Origin: Methylobacteriaceae bacterium
Lineage (GTDB): Bacteria; Pseudomonadota; Alphaproteobacteria; Rhizobiales; Beijerinckiaceae
DNA: 64,000 nt
Assembly (NCBI GenBank): GCA_020638135.1
Contig: JACKJE010000014.1
Location: forward strand, 30,107 to 94,106
Direction: 5' to 3'
Shown here piece by piece: positions 26,536-35,697 of this stretch. Position 1 is the first letter of the stretch. Each line of letters starts with the position of its first letter. Both the position numbers and the translations under genes were made by a program. Under the pieces are notes generated by a model. That model ran no database searches. It was not told where the DNA came from and saw only the letters and a program-made list of their open reading frames with translations.

Positions 26536-27717
26536 ATGACACCTGATCGCAAGGGCGCCGCCATTGTCGGCTGGCGCCATTCGCCGTTCGGCAAACTGGA
26601 CGCGCCCGATATCGAGGCGCTGATCGCCAGCGTCGCGCAGGGCGCGCTCGACGACGCCGGCGTCGGCGCGGCGGATGTCGATTTCGTCACTGTCGGCGTT
26701 CTCAACAACGGCTTCTCGAAACAGGGGTTCGAAGCCGGCCTTGTCTCGGCCGCCATGCCGGAGCTCGCGCATACGCCGGCCATGCATGTCGAAAACGCCT
26801 GCGCGACCGGCTCGGCGGCGATCTATGCGGCGATGGACTTCATCGAATCCGGCCGCGGCCGGATCGCGCTCGTCATCGGCGCGGAGAAGATGACGGCGAC
26901 GCCGAATGCGGAAGTCGGCGATATCCTGCTGTCGGCCTGCTACCGCAAGGAGGAAGGCGGCGTCAACAGTGGATTCGCCAGCATCTTCGGGCAGATCGCC
27001 TCGAGCTATTTCCAGCGCTACGGCGATCGCTCGGCCGAACTTGCGATGATCGCCGCCAAGAACCACGTGCACGGCCTGTCCAACCCTTACGCGCATATGC
27101 GCAAGGATTTCGGCTTCGAATTCTGCAACACGATCTCAGACAAGAACCCCCGCGTCGCGGGGCCGCTGCGTCGGACGGATTGTTCGCTCGTGTCCGACGG
27201 GGCCGCCGCCCTCGTGCTGGCCGACGCCGAGACGGCCGCCAACATGCGCCGCGCCGTGGCGTTTCGCTCGCGCGCGCAGGTCAACGACTTCCTGCCGCTG
27301 TCGAAGCGCGACCTCACCGCCTTCGAAGGCGCGCGGCGCGCATGGGCGAAAGCCAAGGAGGATGCTGGCGTATCTCTCGACGATCTCAGCCTCGTCGAAA
27401 CCCATGATTGTTTCACAATGGCGGAAATGATCGAATATGAGGCCATGGGGCTGGCGAAGCCCGGCGAAGGCTGGAAGGTCGTGCGCGAAGGCGTCACGCG
27501 GCGCGGCGGGCGCCTGCCGGTCAACCTGTCGGGCGGACTCAAGTCGCGCGGCCATCCGATCGGCGCGACCGGCGTGTCCCAGCACGTGATGGCCGCGATG
27601 CAGCTCTGCGGCGAGGCCGGCGACATGCAGCTCGACGGCGCCAGTCTGGCTGGCGTGTTCAACATGGGCGGCGCAGGCGTCGCCAATTACGTCTCGATCC
27701 TCGAGCGCCTGAAGTGA
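26536..27717 (+). CDS. SCP2-type thiolase / acetyl-CoA acetyltransferase family
   Basis: A 393-residue thiolase-fold protein. The nucleophile region is ENACATGSAA (about residue 89), the motif ETHDCFTMAE carries a conserved His, and the C-terminal GHPIGATG is present. The arrangement matches the non-decarboxylating SCP2/SCP-x group. Such enzymes cleave or form beta-ketoacyl-CoA. It heads a nine-gene operon with CoA ligases and a Liv transporter, overlapping the next gene by GTGA. It probably ends a beta-oxidation-like pathway. The 240-base gap before it holds the operon promoter; I see no specific site. Confidence 0.87.
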   Translation: MTPDRKGAAIVGWRHSPFGKLDAPDIEALIASVAQGALDDAGVGAADVDFVTVGVLNNGFSKQGFEAGLVSAAMPELAHTPAMHVENACATGSAAIYAAMDFIESGRGRIALVIGAEKMTATPNAEVGDILLSACYRKEEGGVNSGFASIFGQIASSYFQRYGDRSAELAMIAAKNHVHGLSNPYAHMRKDFGFEFCNTISDKNPRVAGPLRRTDCSLVSDGAAALVLADAETAANMRRAVAFRSRAQVNDFLPLSKRDLTAFEGARRAWAKAKEDAGVSLDDLSLVETHDCFTMAEMIEYEAMGLAKPGEGWKVVREGVTRRGGRLPVNLSGGLKSRGHPIGATGVSQHVMAAMQLCGEAGDMQLDGASLAGVFNMGGAGVANYVSILERLK

Positions 27718-29342
27718 ACGACGCAGCGCCGCGCGGTGGGCTCGTGCGCTGCTCGAACCGCGTGATGAACTTGGCGCATATGCTGCGCCAGAATGCGCGG
27801 CGCTTTCCCGATCTGCCGGGCCTGATCTGGGGCGAGAATAGCTGGAGCTGGGTCGAGATCGAGCGCGACGTGAATGCGCTGGCCGCCGCCCTCGCACAGC
27901 GCGGCGTCGAAAAGGGCGACGCGCTGCTCGTCCATTCCAAGAATACCGCGCAGATGTTTTTTTCGTTCTTCGCGGCGTTCAAACTCGGCGCGATCTGGAC
28001 GCCGACGAATTTTCGCCTGACGCCGGACGAGGTCGTCTATCTCGCGACATCCTCTCGCGCGAAGGGTTTTCTCTGCCACGGCGATTTCCCTGAACACGCC
28101 GAGGCGGTTCGCGCGGGCGCGCCCAGTGTCGAGTTCGTCTGGCGGCTCGACGAGCAGTCGAAGACGAGCGCCTTCGGCGAAGCCGACTTGACGCCGAAGC
28201 TGGAAGCCTTTCGCGGGCGCGCCGTCGCGGATGCGGCAGTCGAGTACAATGACCCCTGCTGGTACTTCTTCACCTCGGGCACGACCGGCCGCTCCAAGGC
28301 GGCGGTGCTCACGCATGGCCAGATGGCCTTTGTGACGACCAATCATCTGTCCGATCTCCTGCCCGGCGCGACGCATGAGGATGCGTCGCTCGTCGTGGCG
28401 CCGCTCAGCCATGGCGCCGGCGTGCATCAGCTCAATATCGTCGCGCGCGGCGCGCCGACCATCCTGCTGCCGAGTGAAAAATTCGACGCCGAGGAAGCGT
28501 GGCAGCTCATCGAGAAATACCGCGTCACCAACATTTTCACGGTGCCGACGATTCTGAAGATGCTGGTCGAGCACGAGGCCGTCGACAGGTTCGATCATTC
28601 CTCGCTGCGTTCTGTCATCTACGCCGGCGCGCCGATGTACCGCGCGGACCAGAAATATGCGCTCGAGAAACTCGGCAAGGTCATCACCCAATATTTCGGG
28701 CTCGGCGAGGTCACCGGCAATATCACCGTATTGCCGCCCGCGCTGCACGAGCCGCAGGACAACGCCAACACAAAATTCGGCACCTGCGGCTTCGAACGGA
28801 CGGGCATGCAGGTATCGATCCAGGATGACGAGGGTCAGGAGCTGGAGCCGCTTCAAACCGGCGAGATCTGCGTCATAGGCCCCGCCGTCTTCGCGGGCTA
28901 TTTCGACAATCCCGACGCCAATGCGAAGGCATTTCGCAACGGCTGGTTTCGCACCGGCGATCTCGGCCATATGGACGAGCAGGGCTTCGTCTACATTACC
29001 GGCCGCGCGTCGGACATGTTCATCTCCGGCGGATCGAACATCTATCCGCGCGAGATCGAGGAGAAGATCCTCGCGCATCCCGCGATCGTCGAATGCGCCG
29101 TTATCGGCGTGCCCGACCGGTTCTGGGGCGAGGTCGGCATTGCAGTCTGCGTCGCCCGCCAAGCCGTCGACGAGGCGGCGCTCGCCGAATATCTCGCGCC
29201 GAAGATCCCCCGCTACAAAATGCCGAAGCGCTTCTTCTTCTGGGAGACGCTGCCGAAGTCCGGCTACGGCAAGGTGCCCAAGCGCATGGTCAAGGATGAA
29301 CTCGAGGCGCGCGGCCTGCTCGCGAACGAAGGCCTCGACTGA
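27714..29342 (+). CDS. Acyl-CoA ligase (AMP-forming)
   Basis: A 542-residue ANL-superfamily ligase. All core motifs are present: YFFTSGTTGRSKAAV (A3), YFGLGEVTG (A5), NGWFRTGDLG (A7), GRASDMFISGG (A8) and the catalytic lysine in GYGKVPKR (A10). It activates a carboxylate to acyl-AMP and then to the CoA thioester in the cytoplasm. The start is GTG at 27714, overlapping the thiolase stop as GTGA, so translation is coupled. An internal ATG 17 codons later is a weaker alternative. The substrate is an imported organic acid, identity unknown. Confidence 0.88.
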   Translation: MNDAAPRGGLVRCSNRVMNLAHMLRQNARRFPDLPGLIWGENSWSWVEIERDVNALAAALAQRGVEKGDALLVHSKNTAQMFFSFFAAFKLGAIWTPTNFRLTPDEVVYLATSSRAKGFLCHGDFPEHAEAVRAGAPSVEFVWRLDEQSKTSAFGEADLTPKLEAFRGRAVADAAVEYNDPCWYFFTSGTTGRSKAAVLTHGQMAFVTTNHLSDLLPGATHEDASLVVAPLSHGAGVHQLNIVARGAPTILLPSEKFDAEEAWQLIEKYRVTNIFTVPTILKMLVEHEAVDRFDHSSLRSVIYAGAPMYRADQKYALEKLGKVITQYFGLGEVTGNITVLPPALHEPQDNANTKFGTCGFERTGMQVSIQDDEGQELEPLQTGEICVIGPAVFAGYFDNPDANAKAFRNGWFRTGDLGHMDEQGFVYITGRASDMFISGGSNIYPREIEEKILAHPAIVECAVIGVPDRFWGEVGIAVCVARQAVDEAALAEYLAPKIPRYKMPKRFFFWETLPKSGYGKVPKRMVKDELEARGLLANEGLD

Positions 29343-29343
29343 C

Positions 29344-30210
29344 ATGGCGCGGCCTGCCTACGTCCCGCAACCCGGCCCCGCAGATGCGCCACGCGTCATC
29401 GCGGTCGAGGGGCGCGGACGCGGATTCCGGATGCCGCTGAAGGCCGGCGCGCTGCTAGTCGACGCCGTGCGCGACGGCTTCGCCAATGAAGGCTTCGCCT
29501 TTGGCGTGCTCAACATCGGAGCTATGGCGCTCGGTCCCTTCGCCTATGTCATGCCTGCGCTTTCGAAGGACGGAAAGAACGCCGCCTTTTATTCCGAAAC
29601 GTTCCGCCCCGCAGGCGTGACGCGGTTCGAATGCGGCGCGCTCACCTTCGGCAGCCGCGACGGGGCGCCTTTCTTTCATTGCCACGGAATCTGGCGCGAG
29701 GCGGACGGTCGGCGTGGCGGGGGGCACGTGTTGCCGGAAGAGGCGCGGTTAGCGGAGGACGCCACGATCGAAGCCTTCGGCATCGATGGCGCAGGCTTCG
29801 AGGTCGCATCCGACGCGGAAACGAACTTCAGGCTGTTCGGCCCAGCGCCCGCGCCGACATGCGGGACGAAGACGGACCGCAGCGCCTTCGTTCTGCGATT
29901 GCGCCCCAATCAATGCTTCCACACGGCGATCGAGAATTTCGCGCGCGAGAAGGGCCTGGCAAACGCTTCTATCCATGGCGGCGTCGGCTCGACCATCGGC
30001 GCGCTGTTCGAAGACGGACGGGAAGTCGAAAACTTCGCGACCGAGATATTCATCAGGCAAGGGCGCATCGCGCGAAACGCCGCCGGCGGCCATGCGGCGC
30101 AACTCGACGTCGGCGTCGTCGACTATACCGGCGTCATCGCGGAAGGCCGGCTCATGCGCGGCGCAAACCAGGTCCTGATGACTTTCGAGCTGATCGTCGC
30201 CGAAGGCTGA
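29344..30210 (+). CDS. Tandem DUF296 (PPC-domain) protein
   Basis: A 288-residue protein with two PPC/DUF296-like halves (about 15-140 and 165-288). The second has the characteristic RLRPNQCFHTAIENFAREKG, then HGGVGSTIGALFEDGREV. The first shows FHCHGIW and GGHVLPEE. DUF296 proteins are small trimeric folds with unclear biochemistry. The ATG at 29344 follows the ligase stop by one base. It is conserved next to CoA-ligase and Liv genes here, so a pathway role is likely, but no reaction can be stated. Confidence 0.75.
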   Translation: MARPAYVPQPGPADAPRVIAVEGRGRGFRMPLKAGALLVDAVRDGFANEGFAFGVLNIGAMALGPFAYVMPALSKDGKNAAFYSETFRPAGVTRFECGALTFGSRDGAPFFHCHGIWREADGRRGGGHVLPEEARLAEDATIEAFGIDGAGFEVASDAETNFRLFGPAPAPTCGTKTDRSAFVLRLRPNQCFHTAIENFAREKGLANASIHGGVGSTIGALFEDGREVENFATEIFIRQGRIARNAAGGHAAQLDVGVVDYTGVIAEGRLMRGANQVLMTFELIVAEG

Positions 30211-30444
30211 CATCGGCTCGACCGACGCGTGCGCGCTTGCTCGCAGGTCGCCGCCTCCCCGCACTCTCGCCCGCTCGAATGGCCATGCGCCCCAATTAAT
30301 CGGCCGCTTAAATTTCGCTTGCCTCTCGGCGCCGCCTAGGTCAAACTCAATCGGCGTCGGGCAAGATTGTACGACATGTTGGCCATGAGGAGCCGGCATG
30401 CCCGCGCCGGAGAAGCCGCAAGAATGCGGCCGGTCGGGAGGAAC

Positions 30445-31317
30445 ATGATCGACTTCGTCCAGCAGACGATCAGCGGCGTCGCGGTGGGCTGCGTGTATGG
30501 CCTCATCGCGCTCGGCTTCGTCCTGATCTACAAGGCGACGGAGGTCGTCAATTTCGCGCAGGGCGAATTGATGATGCTCGGCGCCTTTCTCTCCTACACG
30601 TTCATCGCCTCGCTCGGGCTCAACTACTGGCTGGGTTTCGCGGCCTGCGTCGTCTGCATGGCCGTGCTCGGCATGGCCATGGAGCGCCTGGTGGTGCGGC
30701 CGATCCTCGGCTATCCGCAATTTTCGATCGTCATGGCGACCATCGGCCTCGGCATGGTGCTGCGCGCGCTCGCTGGCATGTTCTGGGGCACGGACGATCT
30801 GCGCATCGAGACGCCTTTTTCCAAAGGCGTCGTGCACATGGGCCCGCTCGTTATCTCCGCCGACAATCTGTCGATCATTGTGGCGACTGCCCTGCTCTGC
30901 GTGATCCTCTATTCGTTCTTCCGGTTCACGCGCATGGGCGTGGCCATGCAGGCCGTCTCGCAGAACATGCTGGCGGCCTATTACATGGGGATTCCGGTCA
31001 AGAAGATGTTCGCCGCGATCTGGGCGATCTCGGCCATGGTCGCGACCACCGCCGGCATCCTGCTTGCGCCCATCACATTCATCCACGCCAATCTCGGCTT
31101 TCTCGGGCTGAAGGCCTTTCCGGCCGCCGTGCTCGGCGGCTTCACGTCGATTCCGGGCGCGCTCGCCGGCGGCGTCATCATCGGCGTGGTCGAAACGCTG
31201 TCGGGCTTCTACCTTCCCGAAGGCTTCAAGGACATCGCCGCCTATATCGTTCTGCTCGCCGTTCTGCTCCTGCGTCCGCAAGGCCTGTTCGGCGGCGCGG
31301 CCCTGAAGAAGGTCTGA
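30445..31317 (+). CDS. livH: Branched-chain-type ABC permease LivH
   Basis: A 290-residue inner-membrane permease with about eight hydrophobic helices and family landmarks (GLIALGFVLIYKATEVVNFAQGE near the N terminus, AFPAAVLGGFTSIPGALAGG near the C terminus). The ATG at 30445 follows GGGAGGAAC. It pairs with LivM downstream, and a 4-base gap suggests tight coupling. LivH-type systems import many organic acids as well as amino acids. The 234 bases before it hold no gene I can support and may carry an internal promoter. Confidence 0.92.
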   Translation: MIDFVQQTISGVAVGCVYGLIALGFVLIYKATEVVNFAQGELMMLGAFLSYTFIASLGLNYWLGFAACVVCMAVLGMAMERLVVRPILGYPQFSIVMATIGLGMVLRALAGMFWGTDDLRIETPFSKGVVHMGPLVISADNLSIIVATALLCVILYSFFRFTRMGVAMQAVSQNMLAAYYMGIPVKKMFAAIWAISAMVATTAGILLAPITFIHANLGFLGLKAFPAAVLGGFTSIPGALAGGVIIGVVETLSGFYLPEGFKDIAAYIVLLAVLLLRPQGLFGGAALKKV

Positions 31318-31321
31318 CGCC

Positions 31322-32443
31322 ATGGCCTTCCGCATCCGCACCGGCTACGAGGGCGACCTCAGCCTGTTCAAGACTAAGCAATCGGTCATCTCCTATGGCG
31401 CGCTGTTGCTCGCGCTCGTCGTAGCGCCGTTCCTGCTCGGCTCGTATTTCCTGAGCCAGATCGTCTTTGTGCTGATCTACACGATTGTCGGCATCGGCCT
31501 CGTCCTGTTGTCCGGCTACGCAGGCCAGACCTCGATCGGGCACGCAGCCTTTCTCGCGATCGGCGCCTACACGGCTGCGAACGCGGCAAAATTCGGCGTG
31601 CCGATCTATATCTACCTGCCGGCTGCGGGTCTGCTGACAGGTCTCGTCGGCTGGCTGGTCGGCCTGCCGGCGCTGCGCCTGCACGGCATCTATCTGGCGA
31701 TAGCGACCTTCGCCTTCGCGCTCATCGTCGAGGAAATTCTCGCCCGCTGGGAGACGGTGACGAACGGCAACGAAGGCATGATGGTCAAACCTGCCGCCGT
31801 GTTCGGCGAGAGGCTCGGCGAATGGGGCCTCTACTACCTCTGTATCGCCGTGACGATCTTCGTCATCGTGATCGCAGTCAACGTCATTCGTTCGCCGACC
31901 GGCCGCGCCTTCCTGGCGCTGCGCGACAGCGAGACGGCGGCGCGCAGCATGGGCGTCGATTCCGCGCGCTACAAGACATTCGCCTTCGCCCTGTCGGCCG
32001 GCATGACAGGGCTCGCAGGCGTTCTCTATGCGCACAAACTTTCGTTCATCAGCCCGGAAATGTTCACGCTCGCGCTGTCGATCGAGTTCGTGATGATCAT
32101 CATCATCGGCGGCATCGCCTCGCTGCGCGGCGCGGCGCTCGGCGCGATCTTCATGATCATGGTCGATCCGGTGCTCGTGCTGATCAAGGACAAGCTGCCG
32201 GGCCTGATCGGCGCGGTGACGGGCTCCGCGATGGTGCAGGACAAGGCGAGCGTTCTGCTGGCGGCTCCCGGCGTCAAGAGCCTGATCTTCGGGCTCATCA
32301 TCATCTTCTTCATCATCTACGAGCCGATGGGGCTCGACGGCCGCTGGATGAAGGTGAAGACTTGGTTCAAGCTGTTTCCCTTCTACAAGCCTGCGACCTT
32401 CCGCCGCCAGAAGATGTACCTGAAGTCGGAGCGCGGCCGATGA
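31322..32443 (+). CDS. livM: Branched-chain-type ABC permease LivM
   Basis: A 373-residue permease with about ten hydrophobic segments. Family features include LSGYAGQTSIGHAAFLAIGAY, LPALRLHGIYLAIATF, FLALRDSETAARSMGVD and IIIGGIASLRGAALG. A C-terminal basic tail (about 340-373) extends beyond the last helix. It forms the heteromeric channel with LivH. Its stop overlaps the LivG ATG (ATGA). Confidence 0.92.
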   Translation: MAFRIRTGYEGDLSLFKTKQSVISYGALLLALVVAPFLLGSYFLSQIVFVLIYTIVGIGLVLLSGYAGQTSIGHAAFLAIGAYTAANAAKFGVPIYIYLPAAGLLTGLVGWLVGLPALRLHGIYLAIATFAFALIVEEILARWETVTNGNEGMMVKPAAVFGERLGEWGLYYLCIAVTIFVIVIAVNVIRSPTGRAFLALRDSETAARSMGVDSARYKTFAFALSAGMTGLAGVLYAHKLSFISPEMFTLALSIEFVMIIIIGGIASLRGAALGAIFMIMVDPVLVLIKDKLPGLIGAVTGSAMVQDKASVLLAAPGVKSLIFGLIIIFFIIYEPMGLDGRWMKVKTWFKLFPFYKPATFRRQKMYLKSERGR

Positions 32444-33198
32444 CCTATTTCGCGCTCGACGATGTCTCGATCCAGTTCGGCGGGCTCAAGGCCGTCGACG
32501 GCGTCTCCTTCGAAGTCGCGAAGGGCGAGATATTCACCATCATCGGCCCCAACGGCGCCGGCAAGACGACCCTCTTCAACCTGATCAGTCGTCTGTACAA
32601 TGTCACGAGCGGCAGGATCATTTTCAAGGACGAGGAGATCACACAGCTCAGCGCCCAGCAGATCGCCGGTCGCGGCATAGCGCGCACCTTCCAGAACATC
32701 GAATTGTTCGACAATGCCTCGGTGCTGCAGAACCTGCTCGTCGGTCGCCATCGTCATTCGACGACACGATTCTGGGAGGATCTGTTTTTCCTGCCAAAGG
32801 TGCAGCGCGAGGAAGTCACGCACCGCCACGCAGTGGAAGAGGTCATGGAATTCCTGCGCCTGCAGCGCTATCGCGACACGCTGATCGCCGGCTTGCCCTA
32901 CGGCGTGCGCAAGGTCGTCGAGGTCGGGCGTGCGCTCAGCATCGGCCCGGAAGTGCTGCTGCTCGACGAGCCTTCGTCCGGCCTCAATGTCGAGGAGACG
33001 AGCCGCATGGCCGAATGGATACTCGAGATCAATCGGCGCCTCGGCATCACCATTCTCATGGTCGAACACGACATGTCTCTCGTTAGCCGCGTGTCGGACC
33101 GCGTGCTCGCGCTCAACTACGGGCGCATCATGGCCGCGGGCACAGCGCAGGAAGTGCAGAGCAATCCCGATGTCGTCGCAGCATATCTGGGAGCGTGA
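32440..33198 (+). CDS. livG: ABC transporter ATPase LivG
   Basis: A 252-residue ATPase with Walker A GPNGAGKTT (about 35-43), Q-loop FQN, a signature region LPYGVRKVVEVGRAL replacing the canonical LSGGQ (as is usual in LivG), Walker B VLLLDEPSSGL and the switch histidine in MVEHDM. The start at 32440 overlaps the LivM stop. It energises the LivHM channel together with LivF, three bases downstream. Confidence 0.92.
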   Translation: MTYFALDDVSIQFGGLKAVDGVSFEVAKGEIFTIIGPNGAGKTTLFNLISRLYNVTSGRIIFKDEEITQLSAQQIAGRGIARTFQNIELFDNASVLQNLLVGRHRHSTTRFWEDLFFLPKVQREEVTHRHAVEEVMEFLRLQRYRDTLIAGLPYGVRKVVEVGRALSIGPEVLLLDEPSSGLNVEETSRMAEWILEINRRLGITILMVEHDMSLVSRVSDRVLALNYGRIMAAGTAQEVQSNPDVVAAYLGA

Positions 33199-33201
33199 GG
33201 C

Positions 33202-33975
33202 ATGAGCGAGTCAATCCTCCGCCTCTCCAATGTCGAAAGCGCCTACGGGCCGATCACCGCCATCCGTGGCGTGAGCCTGGAAGTGCCGCGTGGAAAGATC
33301 GTGGCGGTATTGGGCGCGAACGGCGCCGGCAAGACGACGATCCTGAAGACCGCCTCCGGCGTGCTCGACCCCGTCACCGGCGTCGTCGAACTCGAGGGCC
33401 GGCGCATTCAGGGCATGGCGCCGGACGCCATCGTTGCATGCGGCATGAGCCACGTGCCCGAGGGACGCGAAGTTTTCCCGTTCCTGTCCGTGCGCGACAA
33501 TCTCTGGATGGGCGCCTATCTGCGTCGCGACCGCGACAGCGTCGCCTCCGATCTTGAGAAAGTCTACGAGTATTTCCCCGTGCTGCGCGAACGGCGCGAC
33601 CAGCCGGCCGGTTTGCTGTCGGGCGGCCAGCAGCAGATGCTCGCCATTTCCCGCGCGCTGATGAGCCGGCCGAAAGTGTTGCTGCTGGACGAGCCATCGC
33701 TCGGCCTCTCGCCGCTGCTGGTCAAGGAAATTTTCGCGATCGTGCGCCGGCTCAACAAGGAGGAAGGCGTTTCGATCCTGCTCGTCGAACAGAACGCCAA
33801 GGTTGCGTTGGAAACGGCGGATTACGGCTATGTGCTCGAGGTCGGCCGCATAGTCATGCACGACACCAGCGAGGCGCTGATGAATTCCAGCGAGATTCGC
33901 GAATCCTATCTCGGCGTGCACGCAGAGGATGCGCGCGGCCGCAATCGGCGCGAACGCGCGAGGGCGACGCCATGA
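33202..33975 (+). CDS. livF: ABC transporter ATPase LivF
   Basis: A 257-residue ATPase with Walker A GANGAGKTT, signature LSGGQQQMLAISRAL, Walker B VLLLDEPSLGLSP and the LivF-type switch region LVEQNAKVAL. The last 15 residues are Arg-rich and run past the usual end of the family. The stop overlaps the ATG of the next gene (ATGA), so the odd ligase homologue is translated with the transporter. Confidence 0.92.
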   Translation: MSESILRLSNVESAYGPITAIRGVSLEVPRGKIVAVLGANGAGKTTILKTASGVLDPVTGVVELEGRRIQGMAPDAIVACGMSHVPEGREVFPFLSVRDNLWMGAYLRRDRDSVASDLEKVYEYFPVLRERRDQPAGLLSGGQQQMLAISRALMSRPKVLLLDEPSLGLSPLLVKEIFAIVRRLNKEEGVSILLVEQNAKVALETADYGYVLEVGRIVMHDTSEALMNSSEIRESYLGVHAEDARGRNRRERARATP

Positions 33976-35669
33976 GTGCGACCGCAAGAGCGCCCGCGAC
34001 TTCCGCCGACGGGGAAAGCCTGCCGGGTCTCGTTCTGGCGCGCGCGCTGGCCGAACCCGCGCGCACGACGATGCGCGTCAAGCGCCTCGGCATATGGAAG
34101 GAGATCGATGGCGCTGCACTCGCCCGCGCTGTCGCCGATTGCGCGGCGAGCCTCGTCGAGCTCGGCCTGAAGCCCGGCGAGACCGCGGGAATTCTTGCCG
34201 CGCCCGGCCCGGAATGGTTGATCGCCGATCTCGCGATCCAGTCCGCTGGCGCCATCGCCGCCGGTTTCCACGCCGAAGCCGCGCCGGGCGAACTTGCGGC
34301 GCTCGTCGCACGATGCGGCGTGCGTGTTCTGATCGTCGACACGCTCGTTGCGCTCGATGCGGCGTTGGATCTGCGCGACGCCATCCCCGGCATCTCGAAG
34401 ATCGTCTGCTTCGACGCGGCGGCGGCGGCCGAGACGGACGATGAGCATGTCATCGCTTTCGACGCGCTGCTGGCGAAGGGCGCAGCGTCGTCGATACGCG
34501 TCGATGCGCCGTGGCGGACGGCGGCGGGCGGCGCGCTCGCCGCCATCATTCCGACATCGGGGCTTTCTGCGCCATCCAAGGCCGCGCAATTCACGCACGA
34601 CGCGCTACGCGCCGCTGTCGTTGCCGCGCTTGATCTCATCGCGTTGCGCGCGGGCGAAGAGCGCCTCGCGCTGATGCCGGCGAGCCACGCATTCGAACGC
34701 GTGTTCGGCTTCTATGCGTGCCTTGTCGCCGGCGTCATCGTGAACTTTCCGGAGAGCGCGGAGACGATTCCGGAAAACCTGCGAGAATTGCAGCCGCAGG
34801 TCATATCCGGGTCGCCTTCGCTGTGGAGCGGATTTGCGCGCACGATCGCGCACGCGAGCGCGGGCGCGACGAAAATGCAGCAGCGTCTGTTCGAAGGCGC
34901 GATGAATGGCTCGGGCGCCCTGGGCTCATTGATCCTGCGCAAGGTGCGGCGGGACCTCGGCCTGTCACGCGCGCGCGTCGCGCTCTCGGCCGGCGCGCCG
35001 CTGTCGCAGGATGTCGCGAAGCGGATCGCCGCGCTCGGGGTCCCGGTGACCGACGTCTATGCGGTGACTGAAGCGGCCGGCGCGATCGGCATCGCATCCG
35101 ATCGCCCGCGCGACTTTTCGATTGCGCACGGCGCGTCCTTCGAGATCGCTCCCGATGGAGCTTTGCGCCTGCGCTCGGCGGCGCTCTGCGCTTCCTACGC
35201 AGGAGATGAGTCCCGAACGGACGGCGTGTTCGAAGCCGGCGATCTCGCAGAGGCGCGCGGCGCCGGCTTTGCATTGCAAGGCGCGCGGGACGCGGCGATT
35301 GGCGGCCATTCGGCCTGGCCGGTCGAGGATGCGATCGCGACGTCGCCCTACATCCTCTCAGCCATCGTCAGCGGCGAGACGCGCGACCGGCTGTCTGCGA
35401 TCGTCTTCGCCGACTATGACAGCGTAGTGCAGCACGCGCAGACGAAGGCCATTCCCTTTACGCACTACAAGAGCTTGATGGAGGCGGACGAGATCCGCGC
35501 GCTGATCGCTGAGGAAGTTTCGCGCGCGGCCCGGGAGTTCGGCGATACACGCATCACGGACATCACGATCGCCGATCGGCCGGTCGGGCCAGGCGACTTG
35601 CTGCTCGGCCCAGCGATGAACTTGCGTCGTCGCCTGGTTCACACGATGTTTCCGGTAAGGGGAAGCTGA
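33972..35669 (+). CDS. AMP-ligase homologue lacking key catalytic residues
   Basis: A 565-residue protein of the ANL superfamily, most like the long-chain acyl-CoA synthetase group. The ATP-binding motif TSGTTGxPK reads TSGLSAPSK, and the A5 region is VYAVTEAAG with the Glu kept. The A8 GRxxD region is QGARDAA, and the A10 lysine position in the C-terminal TxKLRR-like segment is asparagine (N550, AMNLRRR). Losing the A10 lysine normally blocks adenylation. It is coupled by ATGA to livF. It may be a binding or regulatory subunit, or an active enzyme with altered chemistry. The frame is intact, so it is not an obvious pseudogene. Confidence 0.75.
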   Translation: MSATARAPATSADGESLPGLVLARALAEPARTTMRVKRLGIWKEIDGAALARAVADCAASLVELGLKPGETAGILAAPGPEWLIADLAIQSAGAIAAGFHAEAAPGELAALVARCGVRVLIVDTLVALDAALDLRDAIPGISKIVCFDAAAAAETDDEHVIAFDALLAKGAASSIRVDAPWRTAAGGALAAIIPTSGLSAPSKAAQFTHDALRAAVVAALDLIALRAGEERLALMPASHAFERVFGFYACLVAGVIVNFPESAETIPENLRELQPQVISGSPSLWSGFARTIAHASAGATKMQQRLFEGAMNGSGALGSLILRKVRRDLGLSRARVALSAGAPLSQDVAKRIAALGVPVTDVYAVTEAAGAIGIASDRPRDFSIAHGASFEIAPDGALRLRSAALCASYAGDESRTDGVFEAGDLAEARGAGFALQGARDAAIGGHSAWPVEDAIATSPYILSAIVSGETRDRLSAIVFADYDSVVQHAQTKAIPFTHYKSLMEADEIRALIAEEVSRAAREFGDTRITDITIADRPVGPGDLLLGPAMNLRRRLVHTMFPVRGS

Positions 35670-35697
35670 CAGGCTTCGAATAGGGAGGGAGTAGACA

